Positions 1 through 11,023 of a DNA stretch of 64,000 nucleotides are shown piece by piece (position 1 is the stretch's first letter; each line of letters begins with the position of its first letter). Made by a program: the position numbers and the translations under genes. Under the pieces are notes generated by a model, which made no database searches, was not told the origin of the DNA, and saw nothing but the letters and a program-made list of their open reading frames with translations. This DNA is from Ceriagrion tenellum. Its lineage: Eukaryota; Arthropoda; Insecta; Odonata; Coenagrionidae. The DNA lies in assembly GCA_963169105.1 (NCBI GenBank), contig OY720638.1:8542749-8606748 (forward strand), written 5' to 3'.

Positions 1-1635
1 CAGCGCGGATCGGTATTCTGAATGGAGGTGGGCAATATATTGCCCAGTTCAGAGTCGCTATAATAAAGCCCGCCCCTTCCTGTATGACAACTTCTTCAGT
101 CATATTCAACTTAAAATTCAGCAGCCAATGAGATGCAAGCTTGTGGTTATTTCTCTCTCCCTTTGATGAAATATTATTTCCCGATTGTAATATAGGACTT
201 TTTTCAACTCATAAATACATTAAATTATAACTAGAATAGTTATTACGTATTATAAGCTGTAAAATATGCATTAATGCACAAAGTCATATATTCTGATAAA
301 TGACTGACGAAATTAATATTGTGGAACGGTGAATGTAAACATCAAGGTAAACATGCCAGCGTGAGTCCATGGATGGTGTGAGATTTGCATTAAAATTTAT
401 GTTTTTTAAATGATAATTATGCCTGATATCCTTATGATTAAATAACATATGAAGTGATCCTTTCCTGTGTCAGTTTTGGGAAAGCAGTGTCCCTTATTGA
501 ATACGTTTCGTAGCGTCGACGTATGCACTTTATCCGCAGACACTGTTTTACATGCAAATTTGTCAGTTTTCCTTCGATAGAGGACTACCAGTATTGCAAT
601 GAACATTATTCTACTCAGTGATAATGTTTTGTGTTGGCAGTAATGGGCTGAGAGGTCTCAACAGTCTCGCTGCATAATGTTAAAGCTTATAATGGGATGA
701 CCACTAGACCTCAATGAGACCGAGAGGTGGGCATTGAAAGATTTTATCTTCGGCCTCATTTAGAACGGGAGAGAAACTAATATACTGCATTTTTAACTGT
801 AAGATATCGGCTATTTAGTAAATTCCAAAAAAGTTAGAATTGGATGGCACTATATGATTCATATGACATTACGGATAACGTTATTTCTGTGACTTTTATA
901 TTTCTCGCAGGGCTACATTGTACTTATTATTTATCGCTTTTACTCAGCGTTATCATTAAAATACGTGGTTAGCACTGCAAGTTCATTTGAATTGGAGTAC
1001 TCCTTGAAATTCAACACTTGTGTATTTATTGTGCATACATACGTGCTTGTAAATATCTACCATATAGCCGAGATGGAAGAATTGTAGCTATTTACTTATA
1101 TGACTAGCGATGTTATACTTGCCCCTTGCAAGCGAATTTCATAAGAGTATAAAATAATTTCTTTTCAAAGTGATATTATCCAGTGGCCAAAGGAAAATAG
1201 TAATAGATTTAGTTAATTTTTTAATAACACGCATCTAATTGGCATATAAACGATTGTGATCTCAATTAAATATCATTATGGCGCCATAGAAGCGATTTTG
1301 GGTCCTTAATTAATTGAAAGTTTTTCATTTCAACACTGAAAAATGCTTGAAATAGTTACGAAATGCGGATATTCTGCCGAGTGCATGAGAACTAGCCGTC
1401 GCTATTCAGAATTGCCCGGTCTCTGTGACCGCGCTACATAATTTCGACCCGGCCGGTCGCTATTCACCGTTCAGAATACCGAATTGCGACCGCGCTTTAA
1501 ATTTCGACTTCCAGTGGCCATTATAAATATTCAGAATACCGATTAGCGACTGGGTCGCAATTACCATGGAAACAGCGCGCTGGGTCGAAATTCTGGCATA
1601 TAGCGCGGTCGCAATTCCGTTCAGAATAAGGCCCC
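1..1635. repeat. Unclassified repetitive segment with clustered inverted repeats
   Basis: No coding sequence is recognised. The first 24 bases read cagcgcggatcggtattctg and on; their reverse complement closely matches 1469-1496. A perfect 16-base inverted repeat (gaattgcgaccgcgct) lies at 1481-1496 and 1602-1617. Several more copies of a ttcagaat / gcgaccgcgc motif sit between 1385 and 1630. The segment ends exactly where a LINE reverse-transcriptase fragment begins, so it probably is the end of a DNA element inserted into that LINE. Its other end would lie left of the window. Confidence 0.45.
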
Positions 1636-2183
1636 AGGTATGAACGTAGTTAGGTCCGATGATAGAGTTCCTGTGTCCGCGTCTTCGCTAACTTCCCGGT
1701 AGATAACCAAATTGTCTGTAAATAATCTTAGTTTACTGCTAAAATGGAAACTTAGGTCACTTATGAAAATAGTGAATAAAAGAGAGCCAATCACGCTTCC
1801 TTGTGGAACACCGGATGTGACTCCAACCCCATATCAGAGCTCAAACCATCAATAACTACTTTTTGTTTTCGATCACTGAGAAAATCCCTTTTTCACTTCA
1901 CTATTTTTTGTGAACTCCGCATGATTGTAATTTGTATGTAAGTTTTTTTGCGAGGAACCTTGTCGAATGCCTTCTTAAAATCAAGGAATATCGCGTCGAC
2001 TTGCGTTTTCGATTCACCTGATTTTAGGATGTCATGAAGGAAGAGCGCAAGCTGTATTTCGCAGGACCTGCCCTTACGGAAGCCACGTAAGAAGTTACTA
2101 TTATCTAGCAATGTCATAATATTTCTGACGAAAATATGTTCGAGGATCTTGCATAAAAGGGATGTTAACAATAATACATACAT
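1636..2183 (-). pseudogene. CR1-like LINE reverse transcriptase fragment
   Basis: Read on the minus strand, this encodes the middle of a non-LTR reverse transcriptase. It has the block GFRKGRSCEIQLALFLHDIL, then FLDFKKAFDKVP, then after a frame disruption GVTSGVPQGSVIGS and a degenerate catalytic box FTDN where the family has F-A-D-D. The catalytic aspartate pair is therefore damaged and the copy is dead. DNA around 1825-1905 is nearly identical to 46915-46990, so both fragments belong to one LINE subfamily. The 5' part and the thumb are missing. Confidence 0.85.
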
Positions 2184-2189
2184 TCATGG

Positions 2190-3299
2190 ATGTTCATCTT
2201 CACCAATGAGGCTTTTGTGCCTCTTAAGTCTTGCTTATATAATAAACATTTTCCACTATCATTCTCTGGCAGACAAAATTGTGATGAATGTCAGAGGCAC
2301 TCTTGGATGATTTCAAGTGTTTTATTTTTAGAGATATTTGACACCTTTGCCGGAGTCCCAGTGCATGGAGATCTTTCTGCAGCTCCTTTTGTTCCGTGTA
2401 ACTTAATACTCGTGAGATGGGCGATTGCCGAGACTCGTAAGGAACATTAGCTCTTTCCCCTCCCACTCCACCCCACTCCCCGCTAGCAGTAGCTTAATTC
2501 AAGTATTTCGTATGACTAATGGCCAATGGAGTAGAGATTATTTTATTCATAGATAAAATTGCCAATGAACTCGAATTTGCACCACTTCCTGAACAAACAT
2601 CGGATCAAAAATAGTTGTTTGTTGCGGTTATGTCATGGTCCGCTGATGGACATTTTTCACATTTCCTGATTGTATTATGAAATCGTCCGGGGAGTGTCGA
2701 TTTTCTTTCCACATTTGGCCCACACAAGTCTCATGAGCTAGATTTGAAAAATCTAATGTCGTAGGAGAGACTCTGGGGATTCTCAAGCAATTATATTTCT
2801 CACGTGTCTAACAATTCGAGCAATGTAATGAGTCATTAGTTCCTTTCTTCTGCTGGTGGCAGAATATTAATTCTGCTGTACCCAAATAAGCTCCGCCCCA
2901 TCATCCTGATAGTTCATACAGTCCCAAGATCAGAAAATTACCTATTCGTTACACTTATCTACGCTTAAGTAAACTATTTCACCTTTTTTATGTTCATTTT
3001 TTTATTCAGCTACTTAAATCTTGAGAGCATTTCGACACAATGCTGGCGGATAGACTCTTCAACTAAAGTGGACTTTGGAAATAACGCACTCTCCTCAAGA
3101 CTCTAGATTTTATTACCGCTCATTCCAGGACAAAACTAAATTCAGTAATATCTCTTAGGCTACTGTTAAGCTAACGATGCGTAACATAACCTAACATCAA
3201 ATATATAGCAAATAGTTGAGTACCACGGCGCTCGTAAACATTTTATGTCTCAATGAATGGATGACACATTATTCCGCTTATAATATTTCGAGTATCGGA
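2190..3299. other. No recognised gene
   Basis: AT-rich sequence with short open frames of fewer than 90 codons on both strands, none with recognisable motifs. Nothing is supported here. Confidence 0.5.
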
Positions 3300-3706
3300 G
3301 AAATATAAGGTTATCACGAGGCGTTAATCTCAATAATAAACGCATATTTATCTCTAACATTAAACACATCGCTAAACAGAACGGCTTTAAGGAGTCTGTT
3401 ATCGACAATATAGTCAAGAAACACAAACTTAAGAGACTTATTCACAACTCAACTACTATCACTAAAGACCACTCCTCCCGTCTCATAAACTTCCTTACCT
3501 CCCATAATTAACTAAAGGCCTAGACAAGATATTCAAAACAGTAAACACAAAGTTTTCGTACAGAAATAACAAAAAACTTAAACACTTATCGGGGAACACG
3601 AAATATAAGATTGATACATCCAACAAGTCTGGAATATATCAAATATCTTGCTCCTCATGTGATGTTGCTTACGTCAGGCAAACACATAGAAACATTACGA
3701 CTAGAT
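3300..3706 (+). pseudogene. Penelope-like element, GIY-YIG region, left half
   Basis: The plus strand encodes the linker and the start of a GIY-YIG endonuclease domain of a Penelope-like retroelement. After one in-frame stop near 3511 the motif SGIYQISCSSCDVAYV is followed by QTHRNITTRF, the expected GIY...YxG...R layout. The reading frame is cut after the codon for TRF by a CR1-like LINE and resumes at 7138 with KEH. The upstream reverse transcriptase is not present, so this is a 5'-truncated copy. Confidence 0.8.
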
Positions 3707-4305
3707 TCATCTACATCTATGTAATACCCTGAGAGCCCCCACGAGGGTGTGTGGCAGGGGGTGAAGATCACCAAACATGCACTATTGACATGCAACTAGG
3801 ATATTTAAGGGAGAAATGCTAGAGAACAGGGTCACATGCAGCTAGATGGTTAGTATTTACATAATGAGAAAGGGATTATTGGTTGTTATTACATGCATCA
3901 TGCACTACAGACCACTCTAACTATATTTCACCTATCTATCCCTTTGCTACGCTGCCTATTCTTCTCTCTAATGGTACGCGGGAAAAATGACATTTTAAAT
4001 CTATCGGTACGACAATCTATCTCTCTAATCTTGTTCATCTGATCAAACCTAGCATAATACGCATGGGTTTTGTGTATATATATATATATATCTAACGTCA
4101 TCTGTGAACAAATCGGTTTCGAATTTACTTAAAAGGTTTAACCTATATATTAAACTGCATTCTGATAGTAATTCCCATCCTAGTTCTTCTATTAAACTCG
4201 TAACACCTATACAATTATCACTTTTCTCAAACCTTCCTCGTACGTATCCCATATACTAGCAGCATATTCTAAATGAGGCCTGACAAGTGTAAAATAGCTT
4301 CTTTC

Positions 4306-5529
4306 TCATACTCTCTCATCGCATTTGCCTAGAACCCTTTTTACGAATCCTAATCTACGGTTTGCTACACTGGTAATTTCCCTGATGTGTTTCCCCCATG
4401 ACATGTCTTCAGTGATGGTGACGCCTAAGTATTCGATAGATTCTACGTTACATATTTTGTTTTCTTTGATGCAATAATTATTCCGGGGAAAGCCATTCTT
4501 TTTCCAAAAGTTCATTATCGCGCATTTCTTCAAATTTAATTCTAGCTGCCAACTATCACACCAATCATCAATCGCATCTAAATCCTCTGCTAAAGACTGC
4601 CTTTCCTCTTCATTTCTAATTTCCTTATACACTGCATCATCGGCAAAAAGACGGACCTTGCTATTTTTTACTCCTGTATTCAAGTCATTTACGTAGAGAA
4701 GAAATAAAATTGGACCTATCACGCTTCCCTGGGGAACACCCGATGTAACTTTTACTTCGCCTGAGCTGACAACATCTAATACCACACTTTGAACGCGTTC
4801 ATGTAAGAAGTCTCCCATCCAGCCTATTATATTACTGTCTATCCCGTATGATGCCAACTTCGCGAGTAACATACAGAGGGGAACCTTGTCAAACGCTTTT
4901 CTAAAGTCAAGAAATGCTGCGTCTACCTGTACGTTACCTTCTCCGGAAACTAAAATATCATGAACAAAAAGACCTAATTGAGTTTCACAAGACCGTCCCG
5001 TTCTGAACCCATGCTGGTTTGTTATCAATAAATCCTGGCTGTCGAAGTGTCCCATTATTGATGTAACTATTATATGCTCTATAATTTTACATGATATTGA
5101 CGTTAATGATATTGGTATATAATTACATGGCTGTTCCCTATCGCCGCTTTTAATAATTGTTTTTTTTATTTATTTTTTTTTTAATTTTAATAAAACGTTT
5201 GCTATCTTCCAGTCTTTGGGAACCGCGTGTTCTTCGAGGGATTTATTGAATATTACTCTAAGATACGGAGCCATTTCGAGAGCTAATTCTTTATACACAC
5301 GAGCTGGAATTTCATCAGGACCTGAGGACTTGTTCGGGCTAATGTTATTTTGTAAGGATACAATTCCGCTACAAGATATATCGATCGGGGGCATTGGTTG
5401 CTGAAATCGGTCTGGTATGGTTTCGTGCAAACTACGCTTAGATTGATTAAAAATGCTCTGAAAAAAATGATTCAACGAATTAGCCTTATCTAAACTGGAA
5501 GTTGCTATTTCGCCTCTATCGTTTTTCAC
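4306..5529 (-). pseudogene. LINE ORF2 reverse transcriptase (broken)
   Basis: Two minus-strand open segments, 5529-5170 and 5055-4306, encode the reverse transcriptase of the LINE at 3707-7137. Visible blocks are NKSSGPDEIPARVYK, NQHGFRTGRSCETQLGLFVH, FLDFRKAFDKVP, GVPQGSVIGPILFLLY and the catalytic FADDAVY. Between the two segments an A/T homopolymer (5160-5200) breaks the frame around the fingers domain. A further minus-strand piece at 4252-4049 carries the C-terminal region (EELGWELLSECSLIYRLNLL). Confidence 0.9.
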
Positions 5530-5718
5530 GGAATTAACCGTTGACTTTTTAGTTCCCTGTACTTCCCTAACATATGACCAAAATGCTTTCGGATTTCCCT
5601 CTAGTTGTCCTCCGAGTACTTTTCTCTTGAATTCACTAAACGATTTTCTAAGGGCTGTTTTTGCGGCTGCTTTACAAATTGTATAATGTTCGATAGTATT
5701 TTTTTAGATCGCTATTAG

Positions 5719-6914
5719 CTACATTTTTCTTAGTTTCGCGTGGCTAACTCGTTGGCGTTTTAAACATTTTCTAATCTCCGCGTTGTACCACCTTAGTTCC
5801 CTATTCTCACTCTTATACTTATGAGGTATATATCTGTTGATAAGTGACCGCGTAATTTGGAGGAACTCTTTCCATGTATTGTCTGTATCACTATTTTTGC
5901 TGATGTTCACGAATTTTTCAAAAGAAGTCTTTAAGTCACGTCTAAATCCGTAAAAATCTGCTTTACTAAAAAGGTAAATCTTTCTTTTTAATTTGAAATT
6001 TTTTTCAGTATTGAGGGAAAATTTTACGTGCACTACCTTGTGGTCGCTTATTTCATCGACATTTTCAACTTTAATAACTTTTTCAGGGATGTTTGTGGCA
6101 AGTAAATCGAGAACATTCTCCCCTCTATTAGGCAAATTTACTCTTTGATGTAGTGCGTATGATGCCAATAGGTCAAGCAATGACTCGCAGATTTCTTTGT
6201 CCCTACCTCCAGACTTATGACTGCATGTTTTCCAATCTATCGATGGTGTATTGAAATCTCCACCAACAATAATCTGTCGATCGTTACTGTGGGAATTAAT
6301 GGACCTGACCTGTTTCTCGAGTTCTAATACTGAGTGTACATCGGAATGGGGTGGCCTATAGTAGGCACAAACGTATATTACTTTCGAATTAGCACATTGA
6401 ATGGAACACCATACACTTTCTATTATATTATCGGGAATCACTTATATTTTGCTGACTATTGTGTTCTTAACTGCGACAAATACTCCGCCTCCCGGTTGAC
6501 CCTCTCGATCTCTCCTGTATACCCTAAAATTTACTGGAAAAATTTCACTATCAGCAATATCGCTAGTTAATCAAATTTCCGTTCCTATAATTATGTCAGG
6601 ATGTTAGTACTCCCTATAAGGTGATGGAATTCAGGTATCTTGCTTCTTAAACTACGACAATTAACAACCACAACTGAAAATTCCTCTATTTCAATATGTC
6701 TGCTTATTGTATTTGTGGGATTTCTTTTTTCTGAATTATTGGGAAAGTTACCGTTTGGAGATTCATGGTTTTTGTTTTGATTTATGTGTTTTTCCTTTTT
6801 CTGTGCTTTCTTCCGTCCCGATAAACCTATACTGTGTTGTCTGATCAACTCGTTATTCTTTGCTATCCTGGTGAATGGAAAGTTATTTAATGGCCCACTA
6901 TTTGACCTACTCAC
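5719..6914 (-). pseudogene. LINE ORF2 endonuclease (broken)
   Basis: Minus-strand segments 6914-6591 and 6441-5719 encode the N-terminus and APE-type endonuclease of the same LINE. Motifs are FSVVVVNCRSLRSK, YYRPPHSDV, IIVGGDFNTPSIDW and the catalytic SDHKVV. Frame breaks lie between 6591 and 6441 and again near 5719. The family endonuclease nicks target DNA to prime reverse transcription. This copy cannot make a continuous protein. Confidence 0.88.
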
Positions 6915-7129
6915 TACCCTACTCTCTGTCCTAAAAAAGGCCTACGAGTATGCTCCAATATCCTGCTCGCTTCCTCCTGCGATGCCTCATACGTATAGTG
7001 GACACCTGAACGATTTAGTGGCACCCGACACGAATTTAGCACCGGCCTGAGATCTAAGAACTCCGCTCCCTCGCTCCCACAGACTTCACGGAGTCTCTGG
7101 TTTATGCCTTTCACTCGGCTACAAACCAT
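6914..7129 (-). pseudogene. LINE ORF1 C-terminus (esterase-type)
   Basis: The minus-strand peptide contains GINQRLREVCGSEGAEF and NRSGVHYTYEAS. It aligns with the last 70 residues of the intact ORF1 at 21491-22489. The histidine of the SGNH-hydrolase-like block V (GVHYT) is retained. The remainder is lost by 5' truncation of the LINE. Confidence 0.85.
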
Positions 7130-7137
7130 CGAACCGA

Positions 7138-7375
7138 TTCAAGGAGCATATGGCCGATTTTAAATATAATAGACCTGAAAAATCCAGCATCGCTCAACAC
7201 TTACTCAACACAGGACATCAAACAAAAATCAACCTTCATCTTATCAAACAAATACCTAATTATTTACTTGACGCACACGAAAGTCTCTACTTACACAAAT
7301 TTAAAACAAACAATGTGAACAGCGATAAAGGACCTATTCCGTACTCGGCACTCTTTTCAGTTTTAGAGTAAGGTG
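7138..7375 (+). pseudogene. Penelope-like element, GIY-YIG region, right half
   Basis: Continues the open frame interrupted at 3706 with KEHMADFKYNR, then SSIAQHLLNTGHQ, and ends at a stop after SALFSVLE. The H-x-L-x-x-T-G-H arrangement and the downstream lysine/leucine-rich stretch are typical of the C-terminal half of Penelope GIY-YIG domains. The LINE insertion therefore occurred after the Penelope copy was already in place. Confidence 0.82.
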
Positions 7376-7672
7376 TTACCAACGGTCATATTTTCAATGG
7401 TCCCCTTTCCCTGCCAACACCCCCCAAATAGCGTCTCTTCAACGGTTACGATTTCACCTCCTTTCACTCCCATTCCTCCTTCCCCCCCCCCTTCTCCCCA
7501 ATGACTTCAACACACCCTCTCTTCCATCTCCCGCGCCCCACTGTCATTTATTTCTCATCCCTCTCCTCCTTTCCTTCATTTTCGTATTCATACAACGTCT
7601 GTCCTCATCATTCTTCACTTTCAACCTTGTGTTATTAGTCAAATTATTAAAACTTTCGCGGTCCATGTTCGT
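7376..7672 (+). other. Pyrimidine-rich 3' flank of Penelope element
   Basis: C/T-rich sequence with homopolymeric C runs (7489-7498). It contains no recognisable gene and is probably the untranslated 3' part of the Penelope copy. Confidence 0.45.
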
Positions 7673-8509
7673 CAAGCAGTGATGGTTTTGGGATAACCCG
7701 CGTCAAGATTTAAAAAAGTCAACGTTCCTTCTCCTTTGTCGGAGACCTCATCAGGGCTGAATGACCTAATTGCCTTTATTATGCATCAATTTATATCGTC
7801 ACGGTGGTTGCAAGAGGGGGAGGGGGTGGGTGTTGGCGGAGAGTCTTCTGGACGTCGCTCTTCTTTCTGGAAATTACTGGTAGCCATGATTCACTTATTC
7901 TTTGTCCCTGGTCTCTATTGAAATTCTTGCTATGCTTTTTAATTTCCAAGGCCTCCCCGAAGATTCTCGTCTTGAAATGTTTTTCTCTGGCGAGCATTTT
8001 TGGGTTAGTGACGTCAATGGTGTGGCCTAGGGCGGAATGTTCTGCAACCGCTGATTAGTCGACGTAGCCCAGTCGAATTGCCGCGCTGTGCTCCTTGATT
8101 CTTGTCTTTATTGTCCTACGCCGATTAATCAGCGGTTGCAGAAAATTCCGCCCTAGGCCACACCATTGACGTCACTAACCCAAAAATGCTCGCCAGAGAA
8201 AAACATTTCAAGACGAGAATCTTCGGGGAGGCCTTGGAAATTAAAAAGCATAGCAAGAATTTCAATAGAGACCAGGGACAAAGAATAAGTGAATCATGGC
8301 TACCAGTAATTTCCAGAAAGAAGAGCGACGTCCAGAAGACTCTCCGCCAACACCCAACCCCTCCCCCTCTTGCACCACCGTGACGATATAAATTGATGCA
8401 CAATAAAGGCATTTAGGTCATTCAGCCCTGATGAGGTCTCCGGCAAAGGAGAAGGAACGTTGACTTTTTTAAATCTTGACGCGGGTTATCCCAAAACCAT
8501 CGCTGCTTG
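7673..8509. mobile_element. Palindromic pair of Penelope 3' ends
   Basis: Two arms of about 385 bases (7673-8057 and 8126-8509) are near-perfect inverted copies separated by 68 bases. Each arm codes outward for the C-terminal part of a Penelope-like protein: LAREKHFKTRIFGEALEIKK then NFNRDQG and SWLPVI. The minus-strand copy extends through the spacer (to about 8117) with TRIKEHSAAIRLGYVD, a GIY-YIG C-terminal segment. The arms also hold a degenerate hammerhead-like core (see 8427-8464). The structure is an inverted, head-to-head pair of 5'-truncated copies, a pattern known for Penelope-like elements. Confidence 0.85.
8427..8464 (+). ncRNA. Degenerate hammerhead-like motif in Penelope tail
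   Basis: The core box ctgatga (8428-8434) is followed by a five-pair stem (tctcc with ggaga, loop ggcaaa) and then ggaacgttgac where an active hammerhead would have gaaa. The missing A and altered base imply an inactive relic. A mirror copy is present on the minus strand at about 7716-7757. Hammerhead ribozymes are known from Penelope-like elements. Confidence 0.45.
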
Positions 8510-8639
8510 TATTGTTAGTGTTTTTCCCTTCTGTTCGCTGAAGAGGGGCAACTGGTGGCCGAAATGCGCGAATCCGACGCACACTCTCGTCATTTCCTGT
8601 TTTGTTTTTCTTTGACAAAGCTCATCTCGAGTCTGATTC

Positions 8640-8900
8640 TCCCAGACGTTGGGCCCAATTGAATGTGTGAGTGAGTGATTTTTCTGAGTGCTTGTGAGAG
8701 TGTTTTTCCCTGGTGCGGCATTTATATTCCGGTAAACATTCACAGATAGTGTGTTTGCGGTCATAACCCTGGCACCCTAACGGGGTTTCTCTGCCCTTGT
8801 GAAGGATCCCAATTGGGTTGAGTGTGTGTCTGTGAGTGGTCACTGGCGAGGAATTGACGTTCCCGCAAACAGCCACAGAGAGGGTTTTTGGTTGAGAGGC
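8640..8900 (-). pseudogene. Possible degenerate C2H2 zinc-finger fragment
   Basis: The minus-strand peptide contains VTTHRHTLNP, then KGRETPLGCQGYDRKHT and ECLPEYKCRT, spaced roughly like C2H2 fingers with TGEKP-like linkers. Several metal ligands are substituted (C to Y, H to Y). It could be a decayed zinc-finger gene or coincidence. No start or splice structure is evident. Confidence 0.25.
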
Positions 8901-8904
8901 TGTT

Positions 8905-9720
8905 TTTGGTCACTGACGTCTCCGTTCAACCAACACAGTAAATATATTTTTTTCTTTTGACGAGTGTTTGCCAATAATTACGCCCATTGGTGAAAAATTC
9001 TTTCCTAATTTTGTTCAAGTGAGGATTGTCACGGGGGGCGGGACGTTTTCCCACATATTTCTCAGAACGAATGTAACACCCGGAAAAAAAGGCCTGTTGG
9101 GAATCGCATGTGGATGCAGTGAATAGAAAAAGACAGGCAGTGATCGGTTGAACGCACAGACACGGACTGGTTCAGCACCTTTTATTTTAGAACAACGAGA
9201 ACCTTCGAGAACACAAAAAAGACGATCGAAAATATTATGTATGTCACTTGTTTGTTCACAAACTTCTAACATGGCCCACCCACATGAACATCACAGGCAT
9301 AAACTTCTTCCAAGTCTCCTAAAGCGTTTCTACTACATGAGCGCAGATTTTATCAGAGTTTCTTCCTTACAACATAATATTGGTGTGCGCGTATTGAAAG
9401 CCTTCTAATTCACACAGCACTTTAGTTTCAGAACTCGACAAAAAAATGAAGGCATGACATTCAGAATTACCAAAATAAATTTTATAATGGGGGACATGTC
9501 AATGCCCTCTCTACAGATTGAAGGACGTACAGTTATAAACCTGCTGTGAGAGGCAAAGACATCTGCGAGTCCCTCCTGTACACGTTCTCATCAAATACCC
9601 TTCACCAGATAGCAATTATACTATATTCTTCATTTATTGGTAGCAAACATACCACAGCAATCGAGGAAAGTTCTTTTCCCGACTTCCAAAAATCATGTGT
9701 AAAGTAAGGTACGAAGGTTA
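8905..9720. other. No recognised gene
   Basis: Mixed composition with only short open frames. No domain, RNA or repeat was recognised. Confidence 0.45.
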
Positions 9721-9724
9721 CTTT

Positions 9725-10085
9725 GGCTACAGTGTGTGTGGGTCGGAGTGATTCCTCTCCCGCCATTCAGCACTCGTCCCAGTTCAAATCACTACCTCAA
9801 ACGTTCTCCCGGCGCTTTGTGAAGACCAACAGCAGAGCGGAGAACAATGCGGGGTCAAACCAAAAACTAGGAGAGTGGTACGTGGATAAACATGCAGTAC
9901 TCTCGATTAGATACAACTAATGGTTAGTATTATTAATGCTATTAATTTATAAATTTTATAATGTACTAGATCACGCAGAAAACAAAATCAAACCGGACAT
10001 TTCAAGCGGGGTTAGATGTGATCATAGGTTATTAATGCAAGTTCAAAGGCTACTCTACTTAGTAAGGGTGGGGTTTTAAATAAAA
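9725..10085 (-). mobile_element. LINE 3' UTR fragment
   Basis: The stretch from gtgtgtgggtcggagtgatt onward parallels the LINE tail at 11270-11560. Shared features are cagcactc, a conserved ctaggagagtg box, and ggttagtattattaatg at 9922-9940 and 11463-11479. Orientation is minus. No coding sequence remains. Confidence 0.6.
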
Positions 10086-10620
10086 TATAATGTGGTCCCA
10101 AGCAAAGCAAAAATAGAGTAGCGAACCAAGTCGGCCAAATGTGGAAGTTAATATACCTTCAAGACGGAAGTGAGCAAGGCAGTTCTAACTCAAGATGAAA
10201 GTACTCCGTACGGATTTGACCGACGATGACCGAAATTTAGTCATTTAAAACATAAATTGTCCATCGCTTCCACAAAGGAAGCGCTTCGGGTTGAAATAAA
10301 GAATTGCACAAGAAGAAAAGTTACAGAATAAGGCTCAAGCCTTTTGGGCATACGAAAGAGAAGTGCGAGGCGATAAACAGGGAGTTAGAACTCGAAGAAA
10401 CGAAACGGGCGAAGTATTGACAGGCAATATGGACAAAGCTACGGACCCACTGTGACTACACAGGGAATAGCCACGGATAACTTTACGAGGTCACCCGCAA
10501 TGCACAAATGTGCGAAATTCCACAGAGAAATAATCACTCGCTTTGACCAGGACACAAAGCTAATTTACCAAATTACAACTATCAAATATTGTTCATTAAA
10601 TTTACAAACATTGCATTTAA
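10085..10620. other. No recognised gene
   Basis: A-rich sequence without recognisable coding capacity or repeats. Confidence 0.45.
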
Positions 10621-10660
10621 CAAATGATGTGGTACGAAGTCACTCGAACGGGTGCATATA

Positions 10661-11023
10661 CACCAGGGTTGAAATTCGCTATGAAAAAATCATTTGACTT
10701 GACCGAGATTCGAACCCGGATCTCCCAATTGCCTGTCAGGTGTGTTAGCCAGTTACACCACCAAGCCATCTTACTTCAAGGCGAATTTCGAGGGGGGTCT
10801 CGAGGGCAAGCACACGTGCTTGTAAGCACGACTTTGTCTAATGTGCTACAATGTAGACTTGAGGCCTGAACATCTAGTTCGTATAACCTCCCTCGAAATT
10901 CGCCTTGAAGGAAGATGGCTTGGTGGTGTAACTGGTTAACATACCTGACAGGCAATTGAGAGATCCGGGTTCGAATGCCGGTCAAGTCAAATGATTTTTT
11001 CATAGCGAATTCCTACCCTGGTG
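10661..11023. repeat. Palindromic tRNA-derived SINE pair
   Basis: Arms 10661-10796 and 10888-11023 (136 bases each) are inverted copies with a 91-base spacer. Each arm holds a tRNA-like region, on the minus strand at 10697-10773 and the plus strand at 10914-10987. The plus copy has an A-box-like tggtgtaactgg (10924-10935) and a B-box-like gggttcgaatgcc (10967-10979), the internal RNA polymerase III promoter. Both arms end in the same caccagggt-type terminus, so the pair could mobilise as a unit. Confidence 0.75.
10914..10987 (+). repeat. tRNA-like head of SINE
   Basis: A tRNA-related sequence with A box, a gcctg/caggc-like central stem and a B box, ending in gtcaagtc. The downstream tail reads aaatgattttttcatagcg. 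The acceptor ends do not pair well, so this is a SINE head or pseudo-tRNA, not a functional tRNA gene. Confidence 0.65.

Larger units (their letters stand above)
3707..7137 (-). mobile_element. 5'-truncated CR1-like LINE inserted in the Penelope element
   Basis: A minus-strand LINE with, in transcription order, the C-terminus of an esterase-type ORF1 (7129-6914), an APE endonuclease, a reverse transcriptase, and a 3' UTR. The UTR ends in ctgccacacaccctcg followed by a gtagat-type microsatellite at 3707. The same 3' tail occurs at 11236, 14170, 18437-18571, 25700-25790 and 46012. The sequence gattca flanks both ends (3702-3707 and 7133-7138) and looks like a short target-site duplication. Removing the LINE restores the Penelope reading frame. 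Confidence 0.88.

Noticed and set aside
4077..4092. TA microsatellite
   Set aside because: A simple repeat inside the LINE copy without further significance.
8125..8412. Open frames across the palindrome as separate proteins
   Set aside because: They are antisense reflections of the Penelope C-terminal coding sequence in the opposite arm.
10914..10987. A functional tRNA gene
   Set aside because: The A and B boxes are present but the acceptor ends do not pair and the sequence sits in a palindromic repeat, so it is SINE-derived.
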